Notes: generated from the letters alone by a model not told the origin. Positions 8,343 through 17,247 are shown, numbered from the stretch's first letter. The stretch: 64,000 bases of DNA from Planctomycetales bacterium ZRK34 (GCA_014873095.1 CP050848.1:1674001-1738000); one strand, 5' to 3'. Program-made: numbers and translations.

Positions 8343-9923
8343 ATGCTCAAATTCATCGATGTTTTCCGCCCAATGGCGTGGTCGGCCCTGCTGATCGTGC
8401 TGTCGCTGTCCGCCTGCAGTCGCCCCGAACAGAAAAAGGCAACCACCGCCGAGCCTGAAAAACCCGAGGCGGCCGCGCCCGATCCGGCGACTTCGATCGG
8501 CGTCAACCTCGCCGGCGCCGAGTTCGGCCCGACCGACGGCAAGTACGGCCAGGCCTACATCTACCCCGGCGCCAAATCGTTCGACTACTTCAAATCGCAG
8601 AACATGCGCGTCATCCGCCTGCCCTTCAAATGGGAGCGGTTGCAACCGGCGCTGATGGGCCCGTTCGATGAGGCGGAACTGTCACGCATGGATCAGGTCG
8701 TCGAGCTCGCCCGCCAGCGCGACATGCTCCTGCTGATGGACCTGCACAACTACGCCCGCTATCGCGGCAAGCTCATCGGCACAGATGAAGTGCCCAACGC
8801 CGCCTTCGCCGATTTCTGGCGTCGCTTCGCCGAGCATTACAAGGATGAGCCGGCCGTGTGGGCCTACGGCATCATGAATGAACCGCACGGGACCAAGGGG
8901 CTCTGGCCCGCTGCGGCGCAGGCGGCCGTCGATGCGATTCGCCGTGTCGACATGCATCACGTGATCACCGTCTGCGGTGATGCGTGGAGCGGGGCGCATT
9001 CCTGGCGGAAGTATAACGACGACCTGAACATTCACGATCCCGCTGACAACTTCCTCTACGAAGCCCACCAATACTTCGACCACAACAACTCCGGCACCTA
9101 CCAGAAACCCTACGACGCCGACGGCGCCGGGCCCGACACCGGCGTCAAGCGTCTGCAGCCGTTTATCACCTGGCTCAAAGAACGCAACGCGCGCGGGTTC
9201 ATCGGTGAGTTCGGCGTGCCGGCTTATGATCCCCGCTGGCTCGTTGTGCTCGACAACTTCCTCGCCGAGATGAAGGCCAACAACCTCGGCGGAACCTACT
9301 GGGCGGCCGGCCCGTGGTGGGGCTACAGCCCGCTGAGCGTCGAGCCCGTCGACGGCATCGAGCGCCCGCAGATGCAGGTGCTCGCCTGGTACGCCGGTCA
9401 TCGCACGCGCCCCGCCGAGGCGGCCGTCGATATGTCCTACATCCCCCCGAAGTCCACGCCCGGGATGATTCAGTTCAGTCACGATAAACCCTACACCTAC
9501 AAGAACGACGCCAGCGAGATCAAACTCTCGCAGGTGCCCGCCAATCAGCACCTCGTCCGCTGCGTCAATTTCAAGCACCGCGGCAATCCCGCCTGGGTCG
9601 GCTTCGGGGTCTACTACGGCAAGCTCGACTGCAAAGACTTCGATGCTTTCGAGTTGACCGTCCGGGCCGACGCCCCCTGCAAGATCGGCCTCAGCGCCTA
9701 CCTCGTAAAAGACACCCGCTACAACGCCGATGTCGAAGTCGGCACCGACTGGCAGACGCTGGTGATCCCCTTCAGCCAGTTCAAGAACAAAGACGGCAAG
9801 CCGCTGGACCCCGCCGCCGCGCCGGTTGAGAAGGTTTCATTCCAACCGAACATCACCGACGCCAGCCGTGCCAAACAAGGCAACAACCTCTACCTCGACA
9901 TCTTCCGCCCGATCAGGCAGTGA
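8343..9923 (+). CDS. Glycoside hydrolase family 5 lipoprotein (endoglucanase-like)
   Basis: A 526-residue lipoprotein. The signal ends in the lipobox LSAC with lipidated Cys25, followed by a Pro/Ala/Glu linker. Residues about 50-355 form a GH5 barrel: the acid/base Glu180 lies in IMNEPHG and the nucleophile Glu289 in FIGEFGV, with DLHNYARY and EAHQYFD motifs between. Residues about 370-526 form a beta-rich C-terminal domain that may be a carbohydrate-binding module. The expected reaction is endo-hydrolysis of beta-1,4-glucan or mannan; the substrate cannot be fixed from sequence. It lies in the same direction as the LamG genes and would act at the cell envelope. The start at ATG 8343 puts the signal peptide at the N-terminus. 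Confidence 0.9.
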   Translation: MLKFIDVFRPMAWSALLIVLSLSACSRPEQKKATTAEPEKPEAAAPDPATSIGVNLAGAEFGPTDGKYGQAYIYPGAKSFDYFKSQNMRVIRLPFKWERLQPALMGPFDEAELSRMDQVVELARQRDMLLLMDLHNYARYRGKLIGTDEVPNAAFADFWRRFAEHYKDEPAVWAYGIMNEPHGTKGLWPAAAQAAVDAIRRVDMHHVITVCGDAWSGAHSWRKYNDDLNIHDPADNFLYEAHQYFDHNNSGTYQKPYDADGAGPDTGVKRLQPFITWLKERNARGFIGEFGVPAYDPRWLVVLDNFLAEMKANNLGGTYWAAGPWWGYSPLSVEPVDGIERPQMQVLAWYAGHRTRPAEAAVDMSYIPPKSTPGMIQFSHDKPYTYKNDASEIKLSQVPANQHLVRCVNFKHRGNPAWVGFGVYYGKLDCKDFDAFELTVRADAPCKIGLSAYLVKDTRYNADVEVGTDWQTLVIPFSQFKNKDGKPLDPAAAPVEKVSFQPNITDASRAKQGNNLYLDIFRPIRQ

Positions 9924-9976
9924 GATGGAAGGTTGAAGTTCTGAGTTTAAAGTTCCCAGTTCAAAGTTCACCCCAC

Positions 9977-10012
9977 CCACGCCGACGCTGAGGCCCCGCG
10001 AAGCGTCTGGTC
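9977..10012. repeat. GACGCT/AGCGTC dispersed hairpin element, copy 1
   Basis: CACGCCGACGCTGAG, a short spacer and CGAAGCGTCTGGT make a small hairpin in the gap after the GH5 gene. The same two blocks recur near 38.2 kb, 50.9 kb and, inverted, 23.25 kb, each between genes. It is preceded here by tandem AGTTCAAAGTTC-like words. Confidence 0.7.
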
Positions 10013-10050
10013 CGTTATACTGTCGGTCCACCTTCACGAGGACTCTGACC

Positions 10051-10575
10051 ATGCAGGTATCGATCGTGCTCACGATCATCGGGACGGACAAACCCGGGCT
10101 CGTCGAAACGCTGTCGCGGACCATCGCCGACGGCGGAGGCAACTGGCTGGAAAGCCGCATGGCCCATCTCAGCGGGAAGTTTGCCGGCATCCTGCGCGTC
10201 ATGGTCGATGCCGACAACGCCGACGCCCTGATCGAATCGCTCCGGGCCCTCCGCGAAACCGGTGGCCTGTCCGTTCACGCCGTGCGCTCCGATGCCACCG
10301 AACCCGGCGAAGCCGCCCGGGCGGTCCTGCTCCAGTTCATCGGCCACGACCGCCCCGGCCTCATCCGCGAGGTGACCCAGGCCCTGGCCAAACGCCAGAT
10401 CAACGTCGAACAGCTCGACACCAAGGTCATCAGCGCCCCGATGACCGGCGAGCCGATGTTCCAGGCCACGGTCCACCTCCGCGTTCCCGCCGCCGTCGAC
10501 GAAGCCGACCTCCGCGCCGAAATCGAACACATCGGCGACCAGCTCTCCCTCGACGTCAGTCTCGAAAACGAATAA
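10051..10575 (+). CDS. Tandem ACT-domain protein, GcvR-like
   Basis: A 174-residue cytoplasmic protein made of two ACT domains (about residues 1-80 and 90-172), each opening with a ligand-loop motif: GTDKPGLVETLSR and GHDRPGLIREVTQ. This arrangement matches the glycine-cleavage-system repressor-like family, whose members modulate transcription or enzymes in response to amino acids without a DNA-binding domain of their own. Whether this one controls glycine cleavage is unknown, as no gcv gene is nearby. Length is normal. It stands between the GH5 gene and the AT-rich RHS island. Confidence 0.85.
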   Translation: MQVSIVLTIIGTDKPGLVETLSRTIADGGGNWLESRMAHLSGKFAGILRVMVDADNADALIESLRALRETGGLSVHAVRSDATEPGEAARAVLLQFIGHDRPGLIREVTQALAKRQINVEQLDTKVISAPMTGEPMFQATVHLRVPAAVDEADLRAEIEHIGDQLSLDVSLENE

Positions 10576-10663
10576 TTCACGATGCAAAATGACTACATCA
10601 ATCCTCGCGATTCATCCTACTAACATAAGGGGGCTGATGGGGCGTCGGTTGTTCCTGCACATC

Positions 10664-11308
10664 TCAGTTTTTGCGATATTGTGAAGTTTCTTGCAACACC
10701 TTAATGACGTCAGATTGATTGGTCTCATTAGCTATATCAAGCGGAGTTTTGTTATCTGAGTGGCGGCGTACATTGATATCTGCTCCAGCTTGAATCAATA
10801 ATTTCAACATACGTATTCGTGAGTTCAAGAGTACTTCAAAAATCGCTGAATCTGACTGTGGCCCATAGACATTCGGATCTGCGCCAGATGAAACAAGGAG
10901 TTTCACCATAGCATCGCTCTCCATCTCAAGAGCCAAATGCAATGGGGTTCGACCGTCGTTAGGAAGAACAGGATCAACATCTGGATGCTGATGAAGTAAA
11001 ACTTGAGCAACCGATAGATTGCCATATAACGCAGCAATATGCAACGGCGTTGCCCCCTTCGGAAATAATCGCACTCCAATTGGAACACAAAAATATTGGC
11101 TATACACATTATCTCTTATGGCTCTTGGGCATTTTGAGTTTACATCATCCCCTCTGGCAATACATTTGTTGACAGCTTCAACATCATTTTGTGCTGAAGC
11201 AAGGTATATTAGCTCGCCCTCAGATATATGATGTATCTGAATGACTAACAATAATATACACGACAGGATCAAGCTGATCCGAATGACTAATTTTATGTAA
11301 ATCGACAT
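10664..11308 (-). CDS. Membrane-anchored ankyrin-repeat protein (candidate immunity protein)
   Basis: A 214-residue protein with an N-terminal membrane anchor (about residues 3-22, IKLVIRISLILSCILLLVI) and four or five ankyrin repeats from about residue 80 (GATPLHIAALYGN, GRTPLHLALEME, and a degenerate DNKTPLDIANETN). It follows the RHS tip gene on the same strand after 82 bases, the position immunity genes take in polymorphic toxin loci, and ankyrin-repeat immunity proteins are known there. The DNA is far more AT-rich than its surroundings, a sign of recent transfer. The chosen ATG (11308) places the hydrophobic anchor at the start; an upstream in-frame start at 11374 is less likely. Immunity is an inference from context. 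Confidence 0.75.
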   Translation of the reverse strand: MSIYIKLVIRISLILSCILLLVIQIHHISEGELIYLASAQNDVEAVNKCIARGDDVNSKCPRAIRDNVYSQYFCVPIGVRLFPKGATPLHIAALYGNLSVAQVLLHQHPDVDPVLPNDGRTPLHLALEMESDAMVKLLVSSGADPNVYGPQSDSAIFEVLLNSRIRMLKLLIQAGADINVRRHSDNKTPLDIANETNQSDVIKVLQETSQYRKN

Positions 11309-11390
11309 AGAGTATCCACGACAGTTGTTAGTCACAACACTTGACCTTGTTGCGTAACCATTTACACCAATCATTCAATGCTTCGTCAGA

Positions 11391-12389
11391 CTAGCGAGAA
11401 CTCTTTCCTAAAGATGGATTCTCGGCATCAACGTATCCTTTTTTATGATGATGAGCTACAATGGTCCAATCAGACTGAGTTAGGTCATGCCAAAATTCAT
11501 GAGCCATAACTCCGCCTAAATACCACAATTTATCTGATGCCTTTATATTAGCTAGGTTATTCGGGTCAGCAGTTACAACAAAATCAGCACCACCAGCTAT
11601 TCCTACAAGACTCCCAATATCGCCTTTTTTAATTCCAATATTAACATTTGTCGGTGCCGTTTCCTCTACTGCTGGAAGCCGTATACCAAAATAGCGAGGT
11701 CTGTGGGGATTAGAATCATCGTCCAACGCATCGAACTTCGCTCTGGTCACTTCTAGCCAATTAAATGTAATCGTCGGTGGAGAACTCTTGCAACACCCTG
11801 ACACCGCGTCATTGAAGAACTTCTCAAATGCCTTCTTGCTTTGATCATTAAATTTGAGTGCTTTATCAAGGACTATGTTGACGATGACGGACTCATATCC
11901 TATTGGATCAAGCAGGTTAATTGGTTTCGATCGAACGTATTCTGTCAAGTTTCCGCCATCAACATACCTCAACGGATCACGTTGCATGAATCGGCCGAAC
12001 TTCGGATGCAGTTCGCGGGCGCGGTTGTAGATCAGGCCGAGGGATTCGTCGTGCATGAGTCCCTGGTGGCCGAATTCGCACAGGCCGTAGGGTTGATCGA
12101 CACTGCTGATCGACACGCGGCGGGAGATGTAGGTCGGGGCGTAGGCCTGCGGGTCGTTGGTTCCGGGGGAGAAGAAGACGTGGCGTTGGCCGTAGGGGTC
12201 GTATTCGTAGCGTTCGACGCGAAGAAGATGTTTATTAGATACAACCAAAGCTTGTCCCCGGTAGGACTTAGGCAAGGATTGTACCTTGTCGCCGAATCGT
12301 TGGACAGCCCGAACACTTACCCTGCCCGGCAGATGAAATGGGTCGCCAGACTCCGACGACTCAGATCGAAACGAGGCCATGTGGCACAC
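11391..12389 (-). CDS. Orphan RHS core with C-terminal HExxH toxin-like domain
   Basis: A 332-residue protein. Residues about 57-165 are the end of an RHS shell: YEYDPYG, then FGHQG, YNRARELHPKFGRFMQRDP and the core end NLLDPIGY, after which RHS proteins switch to a variable effector. Residues 166-332 are the variable domain; HEFWH at 297-301 is a perfect HExxH zinc-protease motif, with further His at 313-315. The thousand or more residues of shell expected upstream are absent, so this is a detached tip. The core DNA is GC-rich while the toxin part and next gene are AT-rich, a typical module boundary. It may be a silent cassette for exchange with a full RHS gene elsewhere. Peptidase activity is inferred from the motif. 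Confidence 0.8.
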   Translation of the reverse strand: MCHMASFRSESSESGDPFHLPGRVSVRAVQRFGDKVQSLPKSYRGQALVVSNKHLLRVERYEYDPYGQRHVFFSPGTNDPQAYAPTYISRRVSISSVDQPYGLCEFGHQGLMHDESLGLIYNRARELHPKFGRFMQRDPLRYVDGGNLTEYVRSKPINLLDPIGYESVIVNIVLDKALKFNDQSKKAFEKFFNDAVSGCCKSSPPTITFNWLEVTRAKFDALDDDSNPHRPRYFGIRLPAVEETAPTNVNIGIKKGDIGSLVGIAGGADFVVTADPNNLANIKASDKLWYLGGVMAHEFWHDLTQSDWTIVAHHHKKGYVDAENPSLGKSSR

Positions 12390-12393
12390 ACTT

Positions 12394-12429
12394 TTAAATT
12401 CTAATGTTCTTAATAAAATTAGAATTTAA
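12394..12429. repeat. AT-rich palindrome upstream of the RHS tip
   Basis: TTAAATTCTAAT and its exact complement ATTAGAATTTAA are separated by 12 bases, just before the RHS tip start. It could be an operator, a terminator stem or the edge of the transferred island. Confidence 0.5.
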
Positions 12430-12564
12430 TGATAAGGCCGCGGTTCGTCACGAGGGTGGATTGTTGATCCATTTGCGATGCGCGGACAGCATTTTGCGGC
12501 ACGCGGCATGGCGAGGCCGTGGCTGCGGAGTGATGCGTTGCAACAAGCGGGGTGGCGGCGGGTG

Positions 12565-14946
12565 TTATCTTCGTGGGCGGCGGGGGTGGATCAGGGTTGT
12601 GGCCAGCAGGAAGGTGACGAATGCGGCGGGTTCGGGGATGGGGGTGGTGTAGAGGAAGCTGCTGTCGGCGAGGCGGGTGATGCCGTCGGGGCTGCGGTAC
12701 ATCACGGAGATGTCGAAGTAGTCCGCGGCCGACGAGGTGACCAGGTTGGCGGCGAGGACGGTCAGGTCGTGCTCGCCGGCGCCGAGGAACAGGGCGGGGA
12801 CGAACTGCGTGAGCTTGCCGCCGTTGAAGTTGTCGAAGCCGAGTATCTGCTGGCCGTCGATGAACAGTTGGGCTGAGTCGTTGGTGCGATAGAAGTAGAA
12901 CTCGTATTCGCCTTCATCGGCCGCGTCGATTTCGAATTTGGCCGAGGCGCGGACGGCGAGTTGATCGAGGTTGATACCGACGTCGTCGAGCTGCATGGAC
13001 AAAGGCGTGAAGTTGTCGAGGCGGCTGTACCGGGTGACCTGGTTGGACGCGTTGAGGTAGGTGCGCCCGCTGTAGAGGTTCAGGGCGTCGGCCTGCTCGA
13101 CGCGATCGGGCGTGCCGGTGAAGTCGCTGGCGGCAATGGACGAAGCGCCCTGGCCGGCGAAGTATTCGACTTTCACGCCGGGCGTGCGATCGGCAAGAGC
13201 GGTGGGCGCGGCGCCCATCTGCAGGGCCGGGGTGTCACGATGCACGGCGATGGAAGCGCCGGCGACTTGCGAACCATCCGAATAGACGGCGACGGGGACG
13301 ACGGGATTGTCGCCGTAGGCGAGTTGCGAAGCGTCGACGTTGATGTTGCCGGCCGCGGCGTTGAGCGTGCCGATCACGCGCCCGAGTTGGCGCAGCTCGA
13401 CGCGGGTGACAGTACCATCGCCCGCTGCGGCGCTGACCGAGACCGACCCTACCTGCGTGGCGGCCAGCGTGAGCGCGCCGCTGGTCGCATCCACCGAGCG
13501 GTTGTGGTTATCGACGACGATGTCGCGGACGAGCGAGCCGGACGACTCAGCCAGCGCGTTGTTCAGCGCCACGACACGAATTTCGTGCATGCCGTCGGAT
13601 AACTGCGTGGTGTCGATGTCGAACGATCCACCATCGGAGACGATCGGCGAGCCGGCGAGTTTGCCGTCGATGTAGAGGTTCAGTTGCTTGATGCCGGTGG
13701 CGAGGGTCGGGGCGTTCAGCGAGGCCGAGGCGCCGACCTGAATCTGCCCGCTGACGGTCTGGTTGTCGGCGACGCCGGTGATATCGACGACGGGCACATC
13801 GGCGTAGGGCTGGGCGAGCAGGTCGCCGATGAACATCTGCAGATCGGGGGTTCGGACGGACTTGTAGAACGCTTCGCCGAGCGTGGAGCCGTCGGCTGTG
13901 TGCACGAAGATGTCGGAGTTCGGAAAGCGGGAGGACACCGCGTAGGGCTCGGTGACGGTGCCGGAGGTCGCGCCGGCGCCGGAGCGGATGAACTCGGTGG
14001 CCTTGGTCTGACTGCGGTTGTCGAAGGTGGCGGCGTGACTGGTCAGGCTGTCGGCCCACGCGCCTGGAAGATATGTCGAACCGTTGGGCAGGGTCAGGTA
14101 GGCGCGCCCGACAACGGCGCCGCGCACATCGGTTCGGTTCTGCGGGGTGCTGCCGGCAACATTGGACTCTTCGAGATAATCAATGCCGCGGGCATCGAGG
14201 TCGGACTTGGTGCCGGGCCATTGCGACTCGCGCGTGTTGGATCGGATGTCGTTGTTTTCTTCGAAGTAGATTGTGCCGGCGGGTTTGGTCCCGTCGCCGG
14301 CGACGGTGGTCTGAAGATTGGCGATGACCTGGTCGGCGGAATTGCCCCCGAAGCCGGTGAAGGCGGCAGCGCCGGCGAGGTAGTATTGGGTATCGACGGT
14401 GGAACCGGTTCCCGTGGTGGGATTGTAGAAGTATTCGCTGTAGACCGTGTCGTGGTGGATGGCGGTGTTGTTGGGCGTTGAGCCGGCGAGGCGGTAGAGC
14501 GAGGTGGTGTGGTATCGGCCGGCGTCGGTGCTCAGGCCGTTGGAGAACGGCGTCAACAACGACAGCGCATAAGTCACCGAGTCGCGCGTATCCGAGCCGA
14601 AGTAGCCGGGGGCGCTGTAGGCGGTGGCCTGGCCGACCGTGGAGATGTAGTCGATATTCGTCAGGCCGCGCTGGTTGATGATGTTGGCCAGCGGGGTGAT
14701 GTAAAGATCGCTGACCTGCTGTTTGCTCAGCGAGGTGTAGGCATAACCGCCGCTGGTCGGCGGGGCGATGTCGAAGATGATGTTGGCATCGGGGATGTGG
14801 CGAAGCTGGGCGTAGGCGTTGGCGATGCGGAGTGAATTTTCATCGTTGGGATTGACCACGAGAATCATGTTCTCGCCCCCGCCGCCGGCCAGAACACCCG
14901 GAGATACAGCCAACACCAGCGTCAGAACCGCAGCCAGACGTCTCAT
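12565..14946 (-). CDS. TIGR03790-family secreted protein with PA14-like domain and PEP-CTERM tag
   Basis: A 793-residue exported protein. After a signal peptide (about 1-20), residues 25-400 match the TIGR03790 family of unknown function common in Planctomycetes and Verrucomicrobia (start MILVVNPNDENS, then ANAYAQLRHIPDANIIF). Ig-like beta segments follow at about 400-590, then a PA14-like domain at about 600-760 (VKVEYFAGQG, YEFYFYRTNDSAQLFIDGQ). It ends with a PEP-CTERM tag (PIPEPAAFVTFLLATTL and an RRPRR tail). PA14 domains often bind carbohydrate. The ATG at 14946 directly precedes the signal peptide. It is transcribed alone, towards the RHS island. It is likely surface-exposed; its activity is unknown. 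Confidence 0.85.
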   Translation of the reverse strand: MRRLAAVLTLVLAVSPGVLAGGGGENMILVVNPNDENSLRIANAYAQLRHIPDANIIFDIAPPTSGGYAYTSLSKQQVSDLYITPLANIINQRGLTNIDYISTVGQATAYSAPGYFGSDTRDSVTYALSLLTPFSNGLSTDAGRYHTTSLYRLAGSTPNNTAIHHDTVYSEYFYNPTTGTGSTVDTQYYLAGAAAFTGFGGNSADQVIANLQTTVAGDGTKPAGTIYFEENNDIRSNTRESQWPGTKSDLDARGIDYLEESNVAGSTPQNRTDVRGAVVGRAYLTLPNGSTYLPGAWADSLTSHAATFDNRSQTKATEFIRSGAGATSGTVTEPYAVSSRFPNSDIFVHTADGSTLGEAFYKSVRTPDLQMFIGDLLAQPYADVPVVDITGVADNQTVSGQIQVGASASLNAPTLATGIKQLNLYIDGKLAGSPIVSDGGSFDIDTTQLSDGMHEIRVVALNNALAESSGSLVRDIVVDNHNRSVDATSGALTLAATQVGSVSVSAAAGDGTVTRVELRQLGRVIGTLNAAAGNINVDASQLAYGDNPVVPVAVYSDGSQVAGASIAVHRDTPALQMGAAPTALADRTPGVKVEYFAGQGASSIAASDFTGTPDRVEQADALNLYSGRTYLNASNQVTRYSRLDNFTPLSMQLDDVGINLDQLAVRASAKFEIDAADEGEYEFYFYRTNDSAQLFIDGQQILGFDNFNGGKLTQFVPALFLGAGEHDLTVLAANLVTSSAADYFDISVMYRSPDGITRLADSSFLYTTPIPEPAAFVTFLLATTLIHPRRPRR

Positions 14947-15197
14947 GGTCACTCCAATCAAATTGTCGCGAAGCAGATATAGATTCCGCGCGGCCTCTAT
15001 GCGATAGATTCACGCGGGGCGGGATCGCTCATTCAGTCCGCCGACCGGCGCTGCATGACCGAACGGTCGCAGGCGCCAGGTCGGACCCCGGCTACACCAT
15101 GACGTATAGCCTCATGGATAGAATAGCAGAAGCCGCCGGAATCTAACGCTTAATCTCCGATTTCTCACAAATTTAGCGCTTCAACGTGTCAACGACA
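14947..15197. other. Intergenic region, 251 bases
   Basis: This gap separates the 3' end of the CarH-like gene from the start of the TIGR03790-type gene, both on the minus strand. It must hold the latter's promoter, but no clear -35/-10 pair stands out. No open frame or RNA gene was recognised. Confidence 0.4.
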
Positions 15198-16070
15198 TCA
15201 CGAAGAAGCACTGCGGCGGCCGCGCGCCAGGGCGGCGAGTTCGGACATGGATGAGACGGTATGAAGACTTGCCGGGGCGCCGGTGATACGCCGGGGCCAA
15301 GACCGCCCGCCGCCGACCAGCAAGGTGTTGCGCTGACCGAGCGACTCGGCCATGCGGACGATGCGCTGGGGCAGGTCGCCGGGTGATTCATGCAGGTTGA
15401 CACCGAGCCAGGCGAGCTCCGCATCGGCCTGCTCGACCGCGGAGAGCAGGACTGCATCGGGCGTGTCCGGGCCGAGGTTCATCTCGCGCCACCCGTCGGC
15501 GGCCAGCACGGTCGCCACCATCAACGAAGCCAGCGCATACGGATCGCCCTGCGTGCAGCCGCCGACAGCAATCGGCGCGCTGTCCTTCGGGCGCGGCATG
15601 AGAACGCGCAGGTGATTCAGCGCCTGAATGGCCAGGTCCGTGGCGCGGTGTTCGATGAAGATGCCGGAGTCGCCGTGCTCCCACAGCGAGCCGATGTGCT
15701 GCATCGCCGGGGCGATCACATCGTCGCAGATCGACGCCAGTGAAACACCCGCCAGGTATTGCGACACGATGATGCCGCGCACCCGCGAAGCGCGCCCTTC
15801 GGTCAGCGCCGACTCCAGCGCCGCCGCCTCTTCGCCGACCGCCGCCTGCCCCTCGGCCAGTTCTTCTAAGCCCAGCAGTTGCGGCTTGAGTACCGGCATG
15901 CCCGAGTCACGGATGAATCGCACGACCTCGGCCATGTAAATCCGCCGATGGCCCCCGGCGGTTCGGCTGACATCGATGCGGCCCTCATCGGCCCACCGCT
16001 TGAGCGACGATTCACTCACGCCGATCGCGCTGCCGAGCTCCCGCGGAGATAAATATGCCTTAAATGCCAT
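15198..16070 (-). CDS. CarH-like MerR/B12-binding-domain transcriptional regulator
   Basis: A 290-residue regulator with a MerR-type winged helix at about 1-60 (LSPRELGSAIGVSESSLKRW, then GHRRIY), a helical cap at about 80-160 and a Rossmann-like cobalamin-binding domain at about 165-280. The photoreceptor motif W-x9-EH is intact (Trp130, Glu140, His141). The usual E/D-x-H-x-x-G motif that supplies the lower cobalt ligand reads D176-P-Y178-A-L-A here, so the His is Tyr and the Gly is Ala. CarH/LitR proteins repress light-induced genes using adenosylcobalamin; this one may bind it differently or be cobalamin-independent. It is divergent from folE across a shared regulatory region. ATG 16070 fits the MerR start. 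Confidence 0.85.
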   Translation of the reverse strand: MAFKAYLSPRELGSAIGVSESSLKRWADEGRIDVSRTAGGHRRIYMAEVVRFIRDSGMPVLKPQLLGLEELAEGQAAVGEEAAALESALTEGRASRVRGIIVSQYLAGVSLASICDDVIAPAMQHIGSLWEHGDSGIFIEHRATDLAIQALNHLRVLMPRPKDSAPIAVGGCTQGDPYALASLMVATVLAADGWREMNLGPDTPDAVLLSAVEQADAELAWLGVNLHESPGDLPQRIVRMAESLGQRNTLLVGGGRSWPRRITGAPASLHTVSSMSELAALARGRRSASS

Positions 16071-16088
16071 CGGCCCAACCTCAATGTG

Positions 16089-16236
16089 AACGATTTGGTT
16101 GATTATAGACCGAAACACACATCGGTCAACACCTCGCCAAATAACGATTTAACACACGTATTCAAGAATTTTACGCAGAACCTTGACATTCGCGCGGAGG
16201 GATGACTATCCTTCTTGTGAACGTTTTGAACGTTTT
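16089..16236. promoter_or_regulatory. Four AACGWTTT sites in the carH-like/folE intergenic region
   Basis: AACGATTT occurs at 16089-16096 and 16143-16150, and AACGTTTT at 16220-16227 and 16229-16236, the last two in tandem nine bases apart just after the likely folE -10 box. All have the same orientation. Repeated words in a divergent regulator/target region suggest operators for the MerR/B12 regulator, controlling both folE and itself. Confidence 0.55.
16183..16212 (+). promoter_or_regulatory. Likely sigma-70 promoter of folE
   Basis: A perfect TTGACA (16183-16188), an 18-base spacer and TATCCT (16207-16212) lie 58 bases before the folE ATG. The tandem AACGTTTT words start seven bases after the -10 box, at the expected transcription start, a good place for repression. 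Confidence 0.6.
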
Positions 16237-16269
16237 AGATGAAATGACCGTTTACCTAGGGAGCCTCAC

Positions 16270-16980
16270 ATGATTCGTTCAAACACCCACGGCGACGCCA
16301 CGGCGGACCATGCCCACCTGTGTGTTCACACGGCTGGGGGTGCCTGCGCCGAGGGCGGATCGCCCCCGTTCGGCGAGGGCGCGACGACCGAAGCGGCCGC
16401 GAATGCCGGAGCGGTCGATCTGGACGCCGCCGCCCGAGCCGTTCGGGATTTACTGGTGGCTCTCGGGGAGAACCCGGCCCGCGAAGGGCTGCTGGATACG
16501 CCCCGCCGCGTGGCCCGGTCGATGGCGGAACTCATGCGCGGCCGGTTCGAAGACCCGGCGGTGCATCTTGGCCGCACATTCGAGCAGCGTTGCGATCAGC
16601 CGATCGTGTTGCGCGACATTGAAATGTTCAGCCTGTGCGAGCACCACCTGCTGCCGTTCATCGGTCGTGTGCACATCGCCTACCTGCCGGGCGACGGGCG
16701 CGTGGTCGGCCTGTCGAAGCTGGCCCGGCTCGTGGAGGTTTATGCACGTCGCCCGCAGCTACAGGAACGGCTGACCGATCAGATCGCCGATGCGCTGCAG
16801 CAGCACCTGGCCCCGCGCGGCATCGCGGTCGTCGTTCAGGCGGAACACATGTGCATGAAGATGCGCGGCGTGGCCAAGGCGCATCCGACCATGGTCACCT
16901 TCGCCTACCGCGGGATCTATCACAGCGATCCCGCCGCTCGACTCGAAATCTTCAACATCCTCAACGCCGAGTCTCGTTGA
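16270..16980 (+). CDS. folE: GTP cyclohydrolase I
   Basis: A 236-residue enzyme that converts GTP to 7,8-dihydroneopterin triphosphate, the first step of folate and pterin synthesis. The catalytic part covers about residues 50-233. Zinc ligands are Cys123 and His126 of CEHH and the Cys of [21 protein letters not shown] is also typical. The first 45 residues are a His- and Gly-rich extension not needed for the fold. folE is a known member of CarH/LitR light-responsive clusters, which agrees with the divergent CarH-like gene. DUF378 and fasciclin genes follow within 45 and 55 bases, making a probable operon ended by a terminator at 17.9 kb. Folate synthesis is served also by folP at 38.3 kb. 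Confidence 0.95.
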   Translation: MIRSNTHGDATADHAHLCVHTAGGACAEGGSPPFGEGATTEAAANAGAVDLDAAARAVRDLLVALGENPAREGLLDTPRRVARSMAELMRGRFEDPAVHLGRTFEQRCDQPIVLRDIEMFSLCEHHLLPFIGRVHIAYLPGDGRVVGLSKLARLVEVYARRPQLQERLTDQIADALQQHLAPRGIAVVVQAEHMCMKMRGVAKAHPTMVTFAYRGIYHSDPAARLEIFNILNAESR

Positions 16981-17022
16981 CTCGGCGCATGCACCGCACC
17001 TGTTGACTGAAAGGAACTCGTC

Positions 17023-17247
17023 ATGAAAACGCTCGACATCATTGCAGCCGTATTGCTGGTCGTCGGTGGTTTGAACTGGGGCCTGTGGGGCGCCTTCGAA
17101 TTCGACCTGGTCGCCGCGCTGTTCGGCGGCAACACCGCCGTGCTCAGCAAGATCGTGTACATCCTCGTCGGCGCCGCGGCGATCTACCAGGCCGCGTCGG
17201 TCCCGATGATCCAGAAGCGCTGGCACATGACCCCGCACCACGCGTAA
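17023..17247 (+). CDS. DUF378 small membrane protein
   Basis: A 74-residue protein with two membrane helices (about residues 4-26 and 42-62) and the family signature [20 protein letters not shown] between them. DUF378 proteins are widespread and uncharacterised. AAAGGAA lies a few bases before the ATG. It is placed between folE and the fasciclin gene on the same strand, so it belongs to the presumed CarH-controlled operon and may take part in an envelope or photo-oxidative stress response. Confidence 0.85.
   Translation: MKTLDIIAAVLLVVGGLNWGLWGAFEFDLVAALFGGNTAVLSKIVYILVGAAAIYQAASVPMIQKRWHMTPHHA

Noticed and set aside
14947..15197. Possible structured RNA or riboswitch
   Set aside because: No recognisable conserved core or terminator/anti-terminator pair could be found by eye.
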